Of a DNA stretch of 64,000 bases, positions 1 through 8,188 are shown piece after piece. The DNA lies in assembly GCF_024213195.1 (NCBI RefSeq), contig NZ_JANAVF010000001.1, forward strand, positions 434,001-498,000, in the 5' to 3' direction. The translations under genes were made by a program, and so were the position numbers. Every line of letters begins with the position of its first letter. Position 1 is the stretch's first letter. Below the pieces are notes generated by a model, which was not told where the DNA came from, searched no databases, and saw nothing but the letters and a program-made list of their open reading frames with translations. The stretch is from Streptomyces sp. TBY4 (GTDB lineage: Bacteria; Actinomycetota; Actinomycetes; Streptomycetales; Streptomycetaceae).

Positions 1-7
1 GTCCGGT

Positions 8-1054
8 TCACGCCAGGGCCTCCCGCAGTCGTCGCGCGGCCGTCTCGGGGGCCACGTCGTTCATGAAGGCTTCCGTCCCGGACTCGGTCCCGGCAAGGAA
101 CTTGAGCTTGTCGGGGGTCCTTCGGATGGTGAACAGCTCCAGGTGCAGGGCCAGTTCCCCGCCGTCGGTGCGGGGGGCCTGGTGCCATGCGGCGATGTAC
201 GGGGTGGGGGCGGCCGCCTCCGCCCCCGGTACGGGGAACAGCCGGTCGAAGCGGCGGAGCAGGTCGAGGTAGATGCCGGGGAACTCGGCGCGCTCGGCTT
301 CGGTGAGGCGGGTCAGGTCTCGGACCCGGCGGTGCGGGTAGAGGTGGACCTCGTACGGCCAGCGGGCCGCGTAGGGCACGAAGGCCGTCCAGTGCTCCCC
401 GGCCGTCACCACCCGCTCGGTGGCGGCGCGGGCCCCGGCCAGGAGGTCCTCGAAGAGGTTGCGGCCGGTGGCGGCGCGGTGCGCGGCCGCGGCGGCCGTC
501 ATCTTGGCGGTGCGCGGAGTGACGAAGGGGAAGGCGTAGATCTGGCCGTGCGGGTGGGCGAGGGTCACCCCGATCTCGGCTCCCCGGTTCTCGAAGCAGT
601 ACACCTGCTCCACGCCGGGGAGGGCGGAGAGCTCCGCGGTGCGGTCGGTCCACGCGTCCAGGACCAGCCGGGCGGCGGCCGGGGTGAGGTCGGCGAACCC
701 GGCGTCGTGGTCGGGGGTGAAGCAGACGACTTCGCAGCGTCCGGCCTCGCCCGCGAGGGAGGGGAAGCGGTTCTCGAAGACGGCCACCTCGTAGTCGGCG
801 GCGGGGATCTCGCTGAGCCGGCCGTCCCGGGAGGGGCAGAGGGGGCATTCGCCGGGGGGCGGGTGGTAGGTCCGGTTCTGGCGGTGGGAGGCGATGGTGA
901 TCCAGTCGCCGGTGGCCTGGTCCCGCCGCAGTTCCGGCCGGCTGTCCACCGGGTCCAGGGGGCGCCGGTCGGGCGCGTCGCGCACGGCACCTTCGTCGGT
1001 GTCGAAGTAGATCAGTTCGCGGCCGTCCGCGAGTTTCGCGAGGGTCTTCTTCAC
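8..1054 (-). CDS. galT: Galactose-1-phosphate uridylyltransferase
   Basis: Leloir-pathway enzyme that exchanges galactose-1-phosphate and UDP-glucose to give UDP-galactose and glucose-1-phosphate in the cytosol. The protein (348 aa) matches the usual family length. It carries the N-terminal KLADGRELIYF segment, a zinc-site CPLCPS motif and the catalytic HPHGQIYAFPF (His-Pro-His) motif. I chose the GTG at 1054 because a TATTCT -10-like hexamer ends 6 nt before it, the pattern of a leaderless Streptomyces gene; an in-frame ATG at 1081 is the alternative. In streptomycetes galT usually leads a galT-galE-galK operon, so galE and galK probably lie off the left edge. The gene is divergent from a DeoR-type regulator. 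Confidence 0.95.
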   Translation of the reverse strand: MKKTLAKLADGRELIYFDTDEGAVRDAPDRRPLDPVDSRPELRRDQATGDWITIASHRQNRTYHPPPGECPLCPSRDGRLSEIPAADYEVAVFENRFPSLAGEAGRCEVVCFTPDHDAGFADLTPAAARLVLDAWTDRTAELSALPGVEQVYCFENRGAEIGVTLAHPHGQIYAFPFVTPRTAKMTAAAAAHRAATGRNLFEDLLAGARAATERVVTAGEHWTAFVPYAARWPYEVHLYPHRRVRDLTRLTEAERAEFPGIYLDLLRRFDRLFPVPGAEAAAPTPYIAAWHQAPRTDGGELALHLELFTIRRTPDKLKFLAGTESGTEAFMNDVAPETAARRLREALA

Positions 1055-1060
1055 GTAGCG

Positions 1061-1066
1061 AGAATA
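1061..1066 (-). promoter_or_regulatory. Candidate -10 element of a leaderless galT promoter
   Basis: The minus strand reads TATTCT here, 6 nt before the GTG start of galT. That spacing puts the transcription start on or next to the start codon. No convincing -35 is visible. Confidence 0.4.
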
Positions 1067-1181
1067 AACACTCTCCAACATTTTCCACCAGCCCATGCCG
1101 AGGTTTCCCCCAGACTCCAACAACATTGCCGTGTTATCTTGCTGGCTTCTGACCGGATCCGCCGATTCCCGGGAGCGACCC

Positions 1182-1994
1182 GTGGCCGAGCAGGCTGCCC
1201 AACTGGCCCACCAGAGACGCGCGCTCATCCTCGACGCGGTCCGGCGCGAAGGCGCGGTACGGGTGGCGGACCTGGTCGGGCAGCTCGGGGTCTCGGACAT
1301 GACCGTCCGCCGGGACCTGGACGCACTCGCCCGGCGCGGCCTCGTGGAGAAGGTCCACGGCGGGGCCGTCGCCCCGGCCGGGGCCAGCGGGCACGAGCCC
1401 GGGTTCGAGGCCAAGTCCGATCTGGAGGGCGCCGCCAAGGCCGCCATCGCGGACACCGCCGCGACCCTGGTGGAACCGGGCAGCGTGGTCGCGGTCTCGG
1501 GCGGCACCACCGCGCACGCCGTCGCCGCCCGGCTCCTCGGGATCCCGCGGCTCACCATCGTCACCAACTCCCTCCCCGTGGCGGAGCTGGTGTGGGCCGA
1601 AGGCCGGGCCCGCGAAGCCGGCGCCCCCACCCTGCTGCTGACCGGCGGCTCCCCCACCCCCTCGGCCGCACTGGTCGGACCGCTCGCCGACCTGGCGATC
1701 GGCTCCCTCCACGTGGACCTGCTCTTCCTCGGCGCGCACGGGGTGGCGCAGGGGGCCGGCCTGACCACGCCCAACCTCATGGAGGCGCAGACCAACCGCG
1801 CCCTGGTCGCCTCGGCGCGCCGGGTCGCCGTCGTGGCGGACCACAGCAAGTGGGGGGTGGTGGGCCTCAGCGGCTTCGCCGCCCTCGACCAGGCCGACTG
1901 GTTCGTCACCGACTCCGGCCTGCCCGCCGCCGCCCGCACCGCCCTCGCGGAGGAGGTGGGCGAACTGCTCGTCGCGGGCGAGGAGCGGCCCTGA
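1182..1994 (+). CDS. DeoR/GlpR-family transcriptional regulator
   Basis: Sugar-phosphate-responsive repressor of 270 aa. The N-terminal winged helix-turn-helix has the DeoR signature (RRALILDAVRREGAVRVADL, then VSDMTVRRDLDAL and VHGGA). The C-terminal DeoR effector domain includes VSGGTTAHAVA, TNSLPVAELV and DHSKWG. The GTG at 1182 is preceded by GGGAG at 1171-1175; an upstream in-frame ATG has no such site and would add a non-homologous leader. It is divergent from galT, so it is probably the local galactose-operon regulator responding to a phosphorylated sugar. That target is inferred from position only. Confidence 0.88.
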   Translation: MAEQAAQLAHQRRALILDAVRREGAVRVADLVGQLGVSDMTVRRDLDALARRGLVEKVHGGAVAPAGASGHEPGFEAKSDLEGAAKAAIADTAATLVEPGSVVAVSGGTTAHAVAARLLGIPRLTIVTNSLPVAELVWAEGRAREAGAPTLLLTGGSPTPSAALVGPLADLAIGSLHVDLLFLGAHGVAQGAGLTTPNLMEAQTNRALVASARRVAVVADHSKWGVVGLSGFAALDQADWFVTDSGLPAAARTALAEEVGELLVAGEERP

Positions 1995-2041
1995 CTCCGG
2001 GCGCACGCACGTACGGGCACTCCGACCGGGCAAGCCCCCGG

Positions 2042-3049
2042 TCAGGCCCCCGGCTCCGCGGGCGCCGGCCCGGTGGTCGCCCGGATGACCAGCTCCGGGT
2101 CGAACAGCAGCTCACCGTTGGGCACGTCCCGGTTGCTGACCAGCGCCAGGACGCTGCGCCCGACCTCCAGGGCCAGCCGGTCGGCGGGCTGCCGCACCGT
2201 GGTCAGGGGCGGGTCGGTGAACTCGGTGATGGAGGAGCCGTCGTAGCCCACGACCGAGACGTCCCCCGGCACCGCGCGCCCCTGGCGGCGGATGCCCCGG
2301 ATCGCCCCGAGGGCCATGTAGTCGCTGGCGGCCACGATCGCGGTGGCGCCGAGGGCGAGGAGCGGGCCGACGGCGGCCTGGCCGCCCTCCACCGTGTAGG
2401 ACTGCCGGATCACCCAGCGCTCCGGCTCCTCGATGCCCCGCTTGGCCATGGCGTCCAGGAAGCCCCGCACCCGGCGGTCGGCGGGCTGGTTGCCGGCCGG
2501 GCCGGAGGCCATCCCGATCCTGCGGTGGCCCAGCCGGTGGAGGTGGTCGACGGCCAGCTCCGCGGCGAGCGCGTCATCGGTGGAGAAGACCGGGGTGGGC
2601 ACCCCGTCGGCGAACTCGCCGTTGATCCCGACGTAGGGGACCCGGCGCTGGCGCAGGAGTTCGTAGGTCTCGGTGTCTGCGCCCTCGACGGTGTTGGAGG
2701 CGGAGAGGAAGACCACGGCCGCGACGCCCTTGTCGACGAGCGCGGAGATGAAGTCCCGCTCCTGGACCCCGCCGGGGAAGGCCGGGCACAGGATGGTCTT
2801 GAGCCCGTGCGGGGCGAGCGCCGACTCGATGCGCTCGGCGACATCGGCGAAGAACGGGTTGGACACGAACTCGGTGATGACCGCGACCAGTTGTCCCTGG
2901 GTCTGCCGTTCGTAGCCGACGTCCGCCATGGCCTGTTCGACCGCGTCCCGGGTCTTCTTCGACACGCCCTGGCGTCGGTTGATCACCCGGCTGACGGTCG
3001 CCTCGCTGACCTGGGCGCGAGCGGCGACCTCGGTGATCCCGACCTTCAT
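2042..3049 (-). CDS. LacI-family transcriptional regulator
   Basis: Regulator of 335 aa with an N-terminal LacI helix-turn-helix (ITEVAARAQVSEATVSRVIN) followed by a periplasmic-binding-protein-like effector domain. It is the last gene of a leftward operon that also encodes a sugar-binding lipoprotein, two permeases and an alpha-galactosidase. Its ATG overlaps the stop of the alpha-galactosidase (ATGA), so the two are translationally coupled. It most likely represses this operon until a galactoside inducer is present. Palindromic sites at 8030-8037 and 8082-8099 are the natural candidate operators. Confidence 0.92.
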   Translation of the reverse strand: MKVGITEVAARAQVSEATVSRVINRRQGVSKKTRDAVEQAMADVGYERQTQGQLVAVITEFVSNPFFADVAERIESALAPHGLKTILCPAFPGGVQERDFISALVDKGVAAVVFLSASNTVEGADTETYELLRQRRVPYVGINGEFADGVPTPVFSTDDALAAELAVDHLHRLGHRRIGMASGPAGNQPADRRVRGFLDAMAKRGIEEPERWVIRQSYTVEGGQAAVGPLLALGATAIVAASDYMALGAIRGIRRQGRAVPGDVSVVGYDGSSITEFTDPPLTTVRQPADRLALEVGRSVLALVSNRDVPNGELLFDPELVIRATTGPAPAEPGA

Positions 3050-4860
3050 CGCGGTCCTTCCGTGATCGTGAGCGATACCAGACCGCCGCGCGGCACCGCC
3101 AGCGAGCGTGCTCCCTCCGGCAGGTACGGCGGCGGACCGTCCATGATACGGCCGTCCGGACCGTGGACCACTCCCCGGACCCGGCCGCCGCCGCCCAGCA
3201 CCTCGACCATCACCCGGTCCCGGTCCGAGCCGTTGACCAGGTCGAAGCGGCCGTACGCGGTGAAGTCCAGCGGGACGACCCGGTCCCCGTGCACGCTCAC
3301 CAGGCAGTGGTCCCCGGCGCTCGCCCGCACCAGGGGGTACAGCTCGTCGGGCCGCCCCGGTTCCACCTCCCCGTCCAGCAGCAGCTCCCGGTTCAGCCGC
3401 CACCACCCCAGCCAGAACCCGACCGCCTCCCGGTGCGCCGCCGGCAGCACGTCCAGTCGTACGGAGATCTGCGGCACCGCGTGCACGGCCCCGATCAGCT
3501 GCCGGGCCACCGCCTCCACCGGCGCGTCCGGCGACCACAGGAGCATGTCGGAGTGGACGGCCCCGCCGACGGCGAGCAGTGAGGTGTCGAGGGTGCGGAC
3601 CCGGTTCGCGGTGGCGTCCGCCGGGCAGTCGAAGGAGCGCAGCATGTTGCCGAAGGGGGCCATGCCGGGGCCGGTGTAGGGCTGGCGCAATTCCAGCAGC
3701 ACGCCGGGGCGTACGGCTTCCAGGGCCGCGCGCAGCTCCGTCAGCAGGGCCACCATGGCCACTCCGACGTCTCCCGCACCGTCGCCCGCGTACACCATGG
3801 CCTGCTCGAGGAAGTCGAGCTTGAGTCCGTCGAGCCCGTACGCGCGGACCAGCCGGACGCAGAGCCCGACGACGTGCGCGCGCACCTCGGGGCGCCGGGG
3901 GTCGAGCACGTGCGCGCCGGGCACGGTGGCGGGGGCGGGCGCGCAGCCGGCCCAGCGGTCGTGGCAGGTGGCGTCGGCGCCGAGCAGCAGCGGGGCGACC
4001 CAGGCGAGGTAGCCGAGCCCGTGGGCCCGGACCCGGGCCACGTGCCCGGCGAAGTCGGGGAACTTGGCCCGGTCCGGCTCCCAGTCCCCGCAGCCGGCGT
4101 AGCCGCGTCCGTGGCCCTGCTCCTGCCAGCCGTCGTCGAGGATCAGGGCTCCGCAGCCGAGTCCGGCGGCCAGTTCGGCCTGGGTTTCGACGGCGGCGGC
4201 GCTGACGTCCTGGTTGAAGGCGTACCAGGTGGAGTAGACGGGGGTGCGGGCCCCGTCGGGCACCGGCGCGGGGGCGAGCTCGGTGTGGAACCAGGAGCGC
4301 AGGGTGCGCAGGGCGCGTGCCACCGAGGGTGAGCGGGGGACGAGGAGGATCCGGTGGACCTGCCGGGCGGCGGGCAGCCGGAGGTGGACGACGTGGGTGT
4401 CGTTCTCCTCGGACACCCCGAAGCGCAGGACGGCCTCGGGTACCGGGTCGGTGGCGGCGAAGGTGAGCAGGGTGGCGCCGCCGTGGTCGTAGAGGCAGCC
4501 GGCGGCGTGTCCGTCGACCAGCGAGACCCGGGAGCGGCCTTCCCAGTCGGCGAGCAGGGTGCGCCGCCAGCCGCCCTGCGGGTGCCAGTATCCGGCGGTG
4601 TCGCCCAGGGACACGGAGAAGCGGATCTCGATGGGGGCTCCGTCGGCCCGCACCTCCAGCATCCGCAGTCCGCCGGGGAGTTCGGTCAGGGTCCAGGCCG
4701 GTCGGACGCCGGGCTCGTGGGCGAGGACGGCGAGCGACACCCCGTCGAGGAGCGGCTCGGCGGGGGCGTGCGCCAGTCCCGCGGTGGTGACGGGCTCGAT
4801 GGCCGTCGGGGACTCGGCGGTGTGCGCGGGGGCGGTGGTGGTGTGCGCGGTCACGGTCAC
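3046..4860 (-). CDS. Cytoplasmic alpha-galactosidase (GH36 / clan GH-D)
   Basis: Hydrolyses terminal alpha-galactosyl residues of imported oligosaccharides such as melibiose or raffinose-type sugars; the exact substrate is inferred. The 604-aa protein has a family-type N-terminal beta-sandwich, then a barrel with ILDDGWQ and the nucleophile motif GLDGLKLDF (Asp349). No signal peptide is visible, so it acts in the cytosol. The GTG start overlaps the stop of the upstream permease by 4 nt (GTGA), and the stop overlaps the LacI start. This coupling makes it the intracellular hydrolase of the ABC uptake operon. Confidence 0.9.
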   Translation of the reverse strand: MTVTAHTTTAPAHTAESPTAIEPVTTAGLAHAPAEPLLDGVSLAVLAHEPGVRPAWTLTELPGGLRMLEVRADGAPIEIRFSVSLGDTAGYWHPQGGWRRTLLADWEGRSRVSLVDGHAAGCLYDHGGATLLTFAATDPVPEAVLRFGVSEENDTHVVHLRLPAARQVHRILLVPRSPSVARALRTLRSWFHTELAPAPVPDGARTPVYSTWYAFNQDVSAAAVETQAELAAGLGCGALILDDGWQEQGHGRGYAGCGDWEPDRAKFPDFAGHVARVRAHGLGYLAWVAPLLLGADATCHDRWAGCAPAPATVPGAHVLDPRRPEVRAHVVGLCVRLVRAYGLDGLKLDFLEQAMVYAGDGAGDVGVAMVALLTELRAALEAVRPGVLLELRQPYTGPGMAPFGNMLRSFDCPADATANRVRTLDTSLLAVGGAVHSDMLLWSPDAPVEAVARQLIGAVHAVPQISVRLDVLPAAHREAVGFWLGWWRLNRELLLDGEVEPGRPDELYPLVRASAGDHCLVSVHGDRVVPLDFTAYGRFDLVNGSDRDRVMVEVLGGGGRVRGVVHGPDGRIMDGPPPYLPEGARSLAVPRGGLVSLTITEGPR

Positions 4861-5687
4861 TCCTTCACGGCGCCGGCGAGCAGGCCGGACACGAACTGGC
4901 GCTGGAGCGCGAGGAATACGAGGGCCATCGGGAGCGCGGCGGCCGCGGTTCCGGCGAGGATCGCTCCGTAGTCCGTCTCGTCGAGGCCCTGGAGGGAGGC
5001 GAGGGCCACGGGGACGGTGAAGGTGGCGCTGTCGCGCAGGACGATCAGCGGCCAGATGAAGTCGTTCCACTGGTACAGGAAGAGGAAGATGGCCAGGGCG
5101 GCCAGGGCCGGTTTCATGGGCGGGAGCACCACCCGCCAGAACAGCCGCAGTTCGCCGCAGCCGTCCATGCGGCCCGAGTCGAGGAGTTCGTCGGGGAGCG
5201 CGGCCATCGACTGGCGCATCAGGAAGATGCCGAAGGGCAGGGCCAGGTTGGGCATGATCACGGCCTGGTACGTGCCCAGCCAGCGCAGTTCGGCCATCAG
5301 CTGGAACAGCGGAACGAGGGTGACCTGGGCCGGCACCACGAGCCCGAGCATGAGCAGTCCGAACAGCGCTTCGCGGCCACGGAAGCGGTACTTGGCGAAA
5401 CCGTAGCCGGCCAGCGTGCAGACGGCGCCCGCGCACAGGGTGTAGATCACCGCGATGAGCAGGGAGTTGAGGACCACCCGGCCGAACCGCGCGGTGTCCT
5501 GGAGGGTGTGGAGGTTCTGCGCCAGGTGGCCGCCGGGCAGCAGCGGCGGCGGGCTGGCGAAGATCTCCGCGGAGCTGTGCGTGGCGGCGACCACGAGCCA
5601 GTAGAAGGGGAGCAGGACGGCGGCCAGTGCGATGGCGAGTCCGGAGGTGAGCAGGATGCTCCTGCCGCGGTGGCGGGCGGCGGTCAT
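4857..5687 (-). CDS. Carbohydrate ABC transporter permease (MalG type)
   Basis: Inner-membrane permease of 276 aa with about six hydrophobic segments. The binding-protein-dependent transport signature, where the ATPase docks, is near MDGCGELRLFWRVVLPPMKP. The protein starts with one transmembrane helix preceded by basic residues, as MalG homologues do. Its ATG overlaps the stop of the neighbouring MalF-type permease (ATGA) and its stop overlaps the alpha-galactosidase start. It forms the heterodimeric channel with that neighbour. No ATPase is encoded in the operon, so the shared MsiK-type ATPase at 16823-17914 is the likely energy source. Confidence 0.92.
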   Translation of the reverse strand: MTAARHRGRSILLTSGLAIALAAVLLPFYWLVVAATHSSAEIFASPPPLLPGGHLAQNLHTLQDTARFGRVVLNSLLIAVIYTLCAGAVCTLAGYGFAKYRFRGREALFGLLMLGLVVPAQVTLVPLFQLMAELRWLGTYQAVIMPNLALPFGIFLMRQSMAALPDELLDSGRMDGCGELRLFWRVVLPPMKPALAALAIFLFLYQWNDFIWPLIVLRDSATFTVPVALASLQGLDETDYGAILAGTAAAALPMALVFLALQRQFVSGLLAGAVKE

Positions 5688-6607
5688 GACTTCTCCCCCA
5701 GGAAGCGGAACTGGATCACGCCGAGGAGGCCGATGAGGACGGCCAGGGCGTAGGCAATGGCGGAGGCGTAGCCGAAGTCGAAGTACTTGAAGGCGTTCTG
5801 GTAGACGTACACGCCGATGGTCAGGGTGGCGTTGTCCGGGCCGCCGCCGGTGAGCACGTACGGCTCGTCGAAGAGCTGCAGGGTGCCGATGGTGGACAGC
5901 ACCGTGGTGAGCAGGAGCGCGGGGCGCAGGCCCGGCAGGGTGACGTGGCGGAAGGAGTGCCAGGTGCCGGCCCCGTCCACGGCCGCGGCGTCGTAGAGCT
6001 CGGCGGGTACGGTCTGCAGGCGGGCGAGCAGGATCACGGCGTTGTAGCCGGTGTAGTGCCAGGTCAGCGCCAGGCCGAGGGAGATCTTCGCCCACAGGGG
6101 GTCGGTCAGCCACGGCACCGGGTCCAGGCCGACGAGCCCGGTCAGCCAGTTGACCAGGCCGTAGTCCTTGTTCAGCAGGACGGAGAAGACGATCCCGTAG
6201 GCGACCAGGCCGGTGATCATCGGCAGGAAGAAGCCGAGCCGGAAGACGGCGCGGCCGCGCAGCGCGGTGGAGTCGAGGGCCACGGCGAGTCCGGTGGCGA
6301 GGGCCAGCATGACCGGCACCTGGACGGCGAGGATCACCGCGGTGTTCTTCAGGGCGGTCCAGAACAGCGGATCGTCGAGCAGCCGCGTGTAGTTGTCGGC
6401 GCCGACGAAGCGCTCGGTCCCGCCGACCGACTTGTGGAGGCTGATCACGAAGGACCGGCCGATGGGGTAGAGCTTGAAGGCGGCGAAGAGCAGCAGCGCG
6501 GGCAGGACGAAGAGGTACGGGGCCGCGCGCCGGCGCGCCCGGGGCCGCCGGACCGCCCCGGGCGCGGGGACGGCCCGGGCCCCAGGGCGGGTGAGCGTGG
6601 CGGTCAC
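5684..6607 (-). CDS. Carbohydrate ABC transporter permease (MalF type)
   Basis: Permease of 307 aa with six predicted membrane segments; a basic, Pro/Arg-rich N-terminus precedes the first helix (PYLFVLPALLLFAAFKLYPI). The cytoplasmic EAA-type loop is AAAVDGAGTWHSFRHVTLPGL. The GTG start overlaps the stop of the sugar-binding protein gene by 4 nt. It partners the MalG-type permease immediately downstream and completes the sugar importer. Confidence 0.92.
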   Translation of the reverse strand: MTATLTRPGARAVPAPGAVRRPRARRRAAPYLFVLPALLLFAAFKLYPIGRSFVISLHKSVGGTERFVGADNYTRLLDDPLFWTALKNTAVILAVQVPVMLALATGLAVALDSTALRGRAVFRLGFFLPMITGLVAYGIVFSVLLNKDYGLVNWLTGLVGLDPVPWLTDPLWAKISLGLALTWHYTGYNAVILLARLQTVPAELYDAAAVDGAGTWHSFRHVTLPGLRPALLLTTVLSTIGTLQLFDEPYVLTGGGPDNATLTIGVYVYQNAFKYFDFGYASAIAYALAVLIGLLGVIQFRFLGEKS

Positions 6608-7959
6608 CGGGAGACCTTGCGTCCGGTCTGCCTGCCGAGCTGGTCGGCTGCTTCCTTGAGGACCTTCGCCGGGTCGGCGCCGCTCAGCAGCACCTTGGAC
6701 TGGGCGTCGGTGACCAGCTTGAGGGCGCGGGCGTAGTCGGCGGTGTAATTGAAGGCGGAGGAGGGGGCCTTGAGCGCCTCCAGGAAGACCTCGCCCTTCT
6801 TCTGGCCGCTGAAGAAGGCGGACGGCTCGTGGAAGACCGCGTCCTCGTAGGCCTTCATCAGGGCGGGGGCGATGCCCTTGCCCCGGTAGATCTTCACCTG
6901 GGAGGCGGGGCGGGTGAGGACGAACTCGATGAAGGACCAGGCGGCGGCCTGCTGCTTGCTGCTGCCCGCCACCGCGAGGTGGGTGGAGTTGACCGTGGCG
7001 GCGGTGGAGCCGCCCCGGCGCACGGCCGGGGGGAGCCTGACCTTCCACCGGCCCGCTTCCTGGGGGACCTGCTCCTCGATGATGCCGCCGAACCAGGTGG
7101 GCAGGGGCAGGACGGCGTTGGTCCCCTGCTTCAGCGAGCTCATCAGGGCGTTCCAGCCGCCGGCGAGGTCGCTGACCAGGCCGGCGTCGTTCATCGTCTT
7201 GATGAGGGTCATGGCCTTCACGGCCTCCGGGGAGTCGAGCGTGATGTTCCCGGCGAGGTCGAAGTAGAAGGCGCCCTGGAGCTGGAGCAGCATCTGGAAG
7301 AAGTTGGCGGCGTCCGCCTGGGAGGCGGGCTTGTCGAGGCCCAGCAGGTGGGCGCCGGTCTTCGCCTTGATCTCCTTGCCGGCCTCGATGGTCTCCTCCC
7401 AGGTCTGGAGGGCACCTGCATCGACCCCGGCCTTCTCGAAGAGGTCGGACCGGTAGTAGAAGCCCGCCGAATTCGCCTCCCAGGGAAGGGCGTTGACGCG
7501 CTTGCCGTCGGGGGACACGGTCTGCCACATGCCCTGGGCGAACGCGTCCCGGTGGGCGTTCGCGCCGAGCGGGCCGAGGTCGGCGAGACCGCCGGGGAAC
7601 TTCTCCACGTAGCCGGGGAGGTAGTCGACGCCGATGTGCAGGACGTCGGCGAGTCCCTGGCCGCCGGCCGCGAGTCCGGTGGTGATCTTGTCCCAGATCG
7701 CCGGATTGCCGATGTCCTCGACCGTCACCTCGATCCCGGGGAACTTCTGGTTGAACTCCGGTACGAGGGCCTTCATTTCGGCGGCGGGACCCTGCCAGGA
7801 CCAGACCGTGATCCGGCCCTTGCCCTTCTCCCCCGCGGACCCGCCCTGCCCGCCGGCGCCTTCGGCGCCCGTTCCGGAACAGGCGGTCAGACCGGCGAAC
7901 CCGGCCCCCGCGGCGATCGCGCCACCCGCCCGCAGCACTCTCCGACGTCCCAGTTCCAT
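6604..7959 (-). CDS. Sugar-binding lipoprotein of an ABC importer
   Basis: Extracellular solute-binding protein (family 1) of 451 aa. The N-terminus MELGRRRVLRAGG plus a hydrophobic stretch ending in LTAC is a lipoprotein signal with a twin-Arg-like RRR; lipidation at that Cys anchors it outside the membrane. The mature part shows typical motifs (ITVWSWQGP, a DVLHIGVDYLP region and a conserved LP-WFGG segment). I placed the start at 7959 because a longer frame would add residues ahead of the signal peptide. It is the first gene of the importer/alpha-galactosidase/LacI operon and defines the substrate, probably an alpha-galactoside. Confidence 0.92.
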   Translation of the reverse strand: MELGRRRVLRAGGAIAAGAGFAGLTACSGTGAEGAGGQGGSAGEKGKGRITVWSWQGPAAEMKALVPEFNQKFPGIEVTVEDIGNPAIWDKITTGLAAGGQGLADVLHIGVDYLPGYVEKFPGGLADLGPLGANAHRDAFAQGMWQTVSPDGKRVNALPWEANSAGFYYRSDLFEKAGVDAGALQTWEETIEAGKEIKAKTGAHLLGLDKPASQADAANFFQMLLQLQGAFYFDLAGNITLDSPEAVKAMTLIKTMNDAGLVSDLAGGWNALMSSLKQGTNAVLPLPTWFGGIIEEQVPQEAGRWKVRLPPAVRRGGSTAATVNSTHLAVAGSSKQQAAAWSFIEFVLTRPASQVKIYRGKGIAPALMKAYEDAVFHEPSAFFSGQKKGEVFLEALKAPSSAFNYTADYARALKLVTDAQSKVLLSGADPAKVLKEAADQLGRQTGRKVSR

Positions 7960-8006
7960 ACCTGACCCACCCCTGCTCGCACCGTTGCGGAAGCCGACTG
8001 GCCAGG

Positions 8007-8037
8007 ACTGTAGCCAGGCCGTCGTCAGACTTGCAAG
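8007..8037 (-). promoter_or_regulatory. Promoter and candidate operator of the sugar-uptake operon
   Basis: On the minus strand a TTGCAA -35-like box (8036-8031) and a TACAGT -10-like box (8012-8007) are separated by 18 bp and face the sugar-binding protein gene. The -35 lies inside the palindrome CTTGCAAG (8030-8037), a good position for LacI-type repression. Spacing and palindrome are visible; the regulator assignment is inferred. Confidence 0.5.
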
Positions 8038-8081
8038 AGTCAATGGAAAACTTTCAGCTCGATCCGGCAGACAATTTTGAC

Positions 8082-8099
8082 AAGTTCATTGCAGAACTT
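8082..8099. promoter_or_regulatory. Perfect inverted repeat AAGTTC-N6-GAACTT, candidate operator
   Basis: AAGTTC (8082-8087) and GAACTT (8094-8099) flank ATTGCA. The repeat overlaps a possible -35 (TTGCAG, 8089-8094), which lies 18 bp from a TAGCGT -10-like box (8113-8118) directed at the secreted protein gene at 8189. It probably lets a sugar-responsive repressor control the rightward gene together with the divergent operon. Confidence 0.45.
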
Positions 8100-8188
8100 C
8101 CAACGGGATTGCTAGCGTGCCGCCCGCCCCGCTCCGCGCAGACCGCCGCCCACCACGCGGCCACCCCATTCCAATCAGGGAGAACCCC

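Noticed and set aside
143..3679. A 1178-codon plus-strand open frame at the left edge
   Set aside because: It is antisense to galT, the LacI gene and part of the alpha-galactosidase and out of frame with the DeoR gene; all four are convincingly real.
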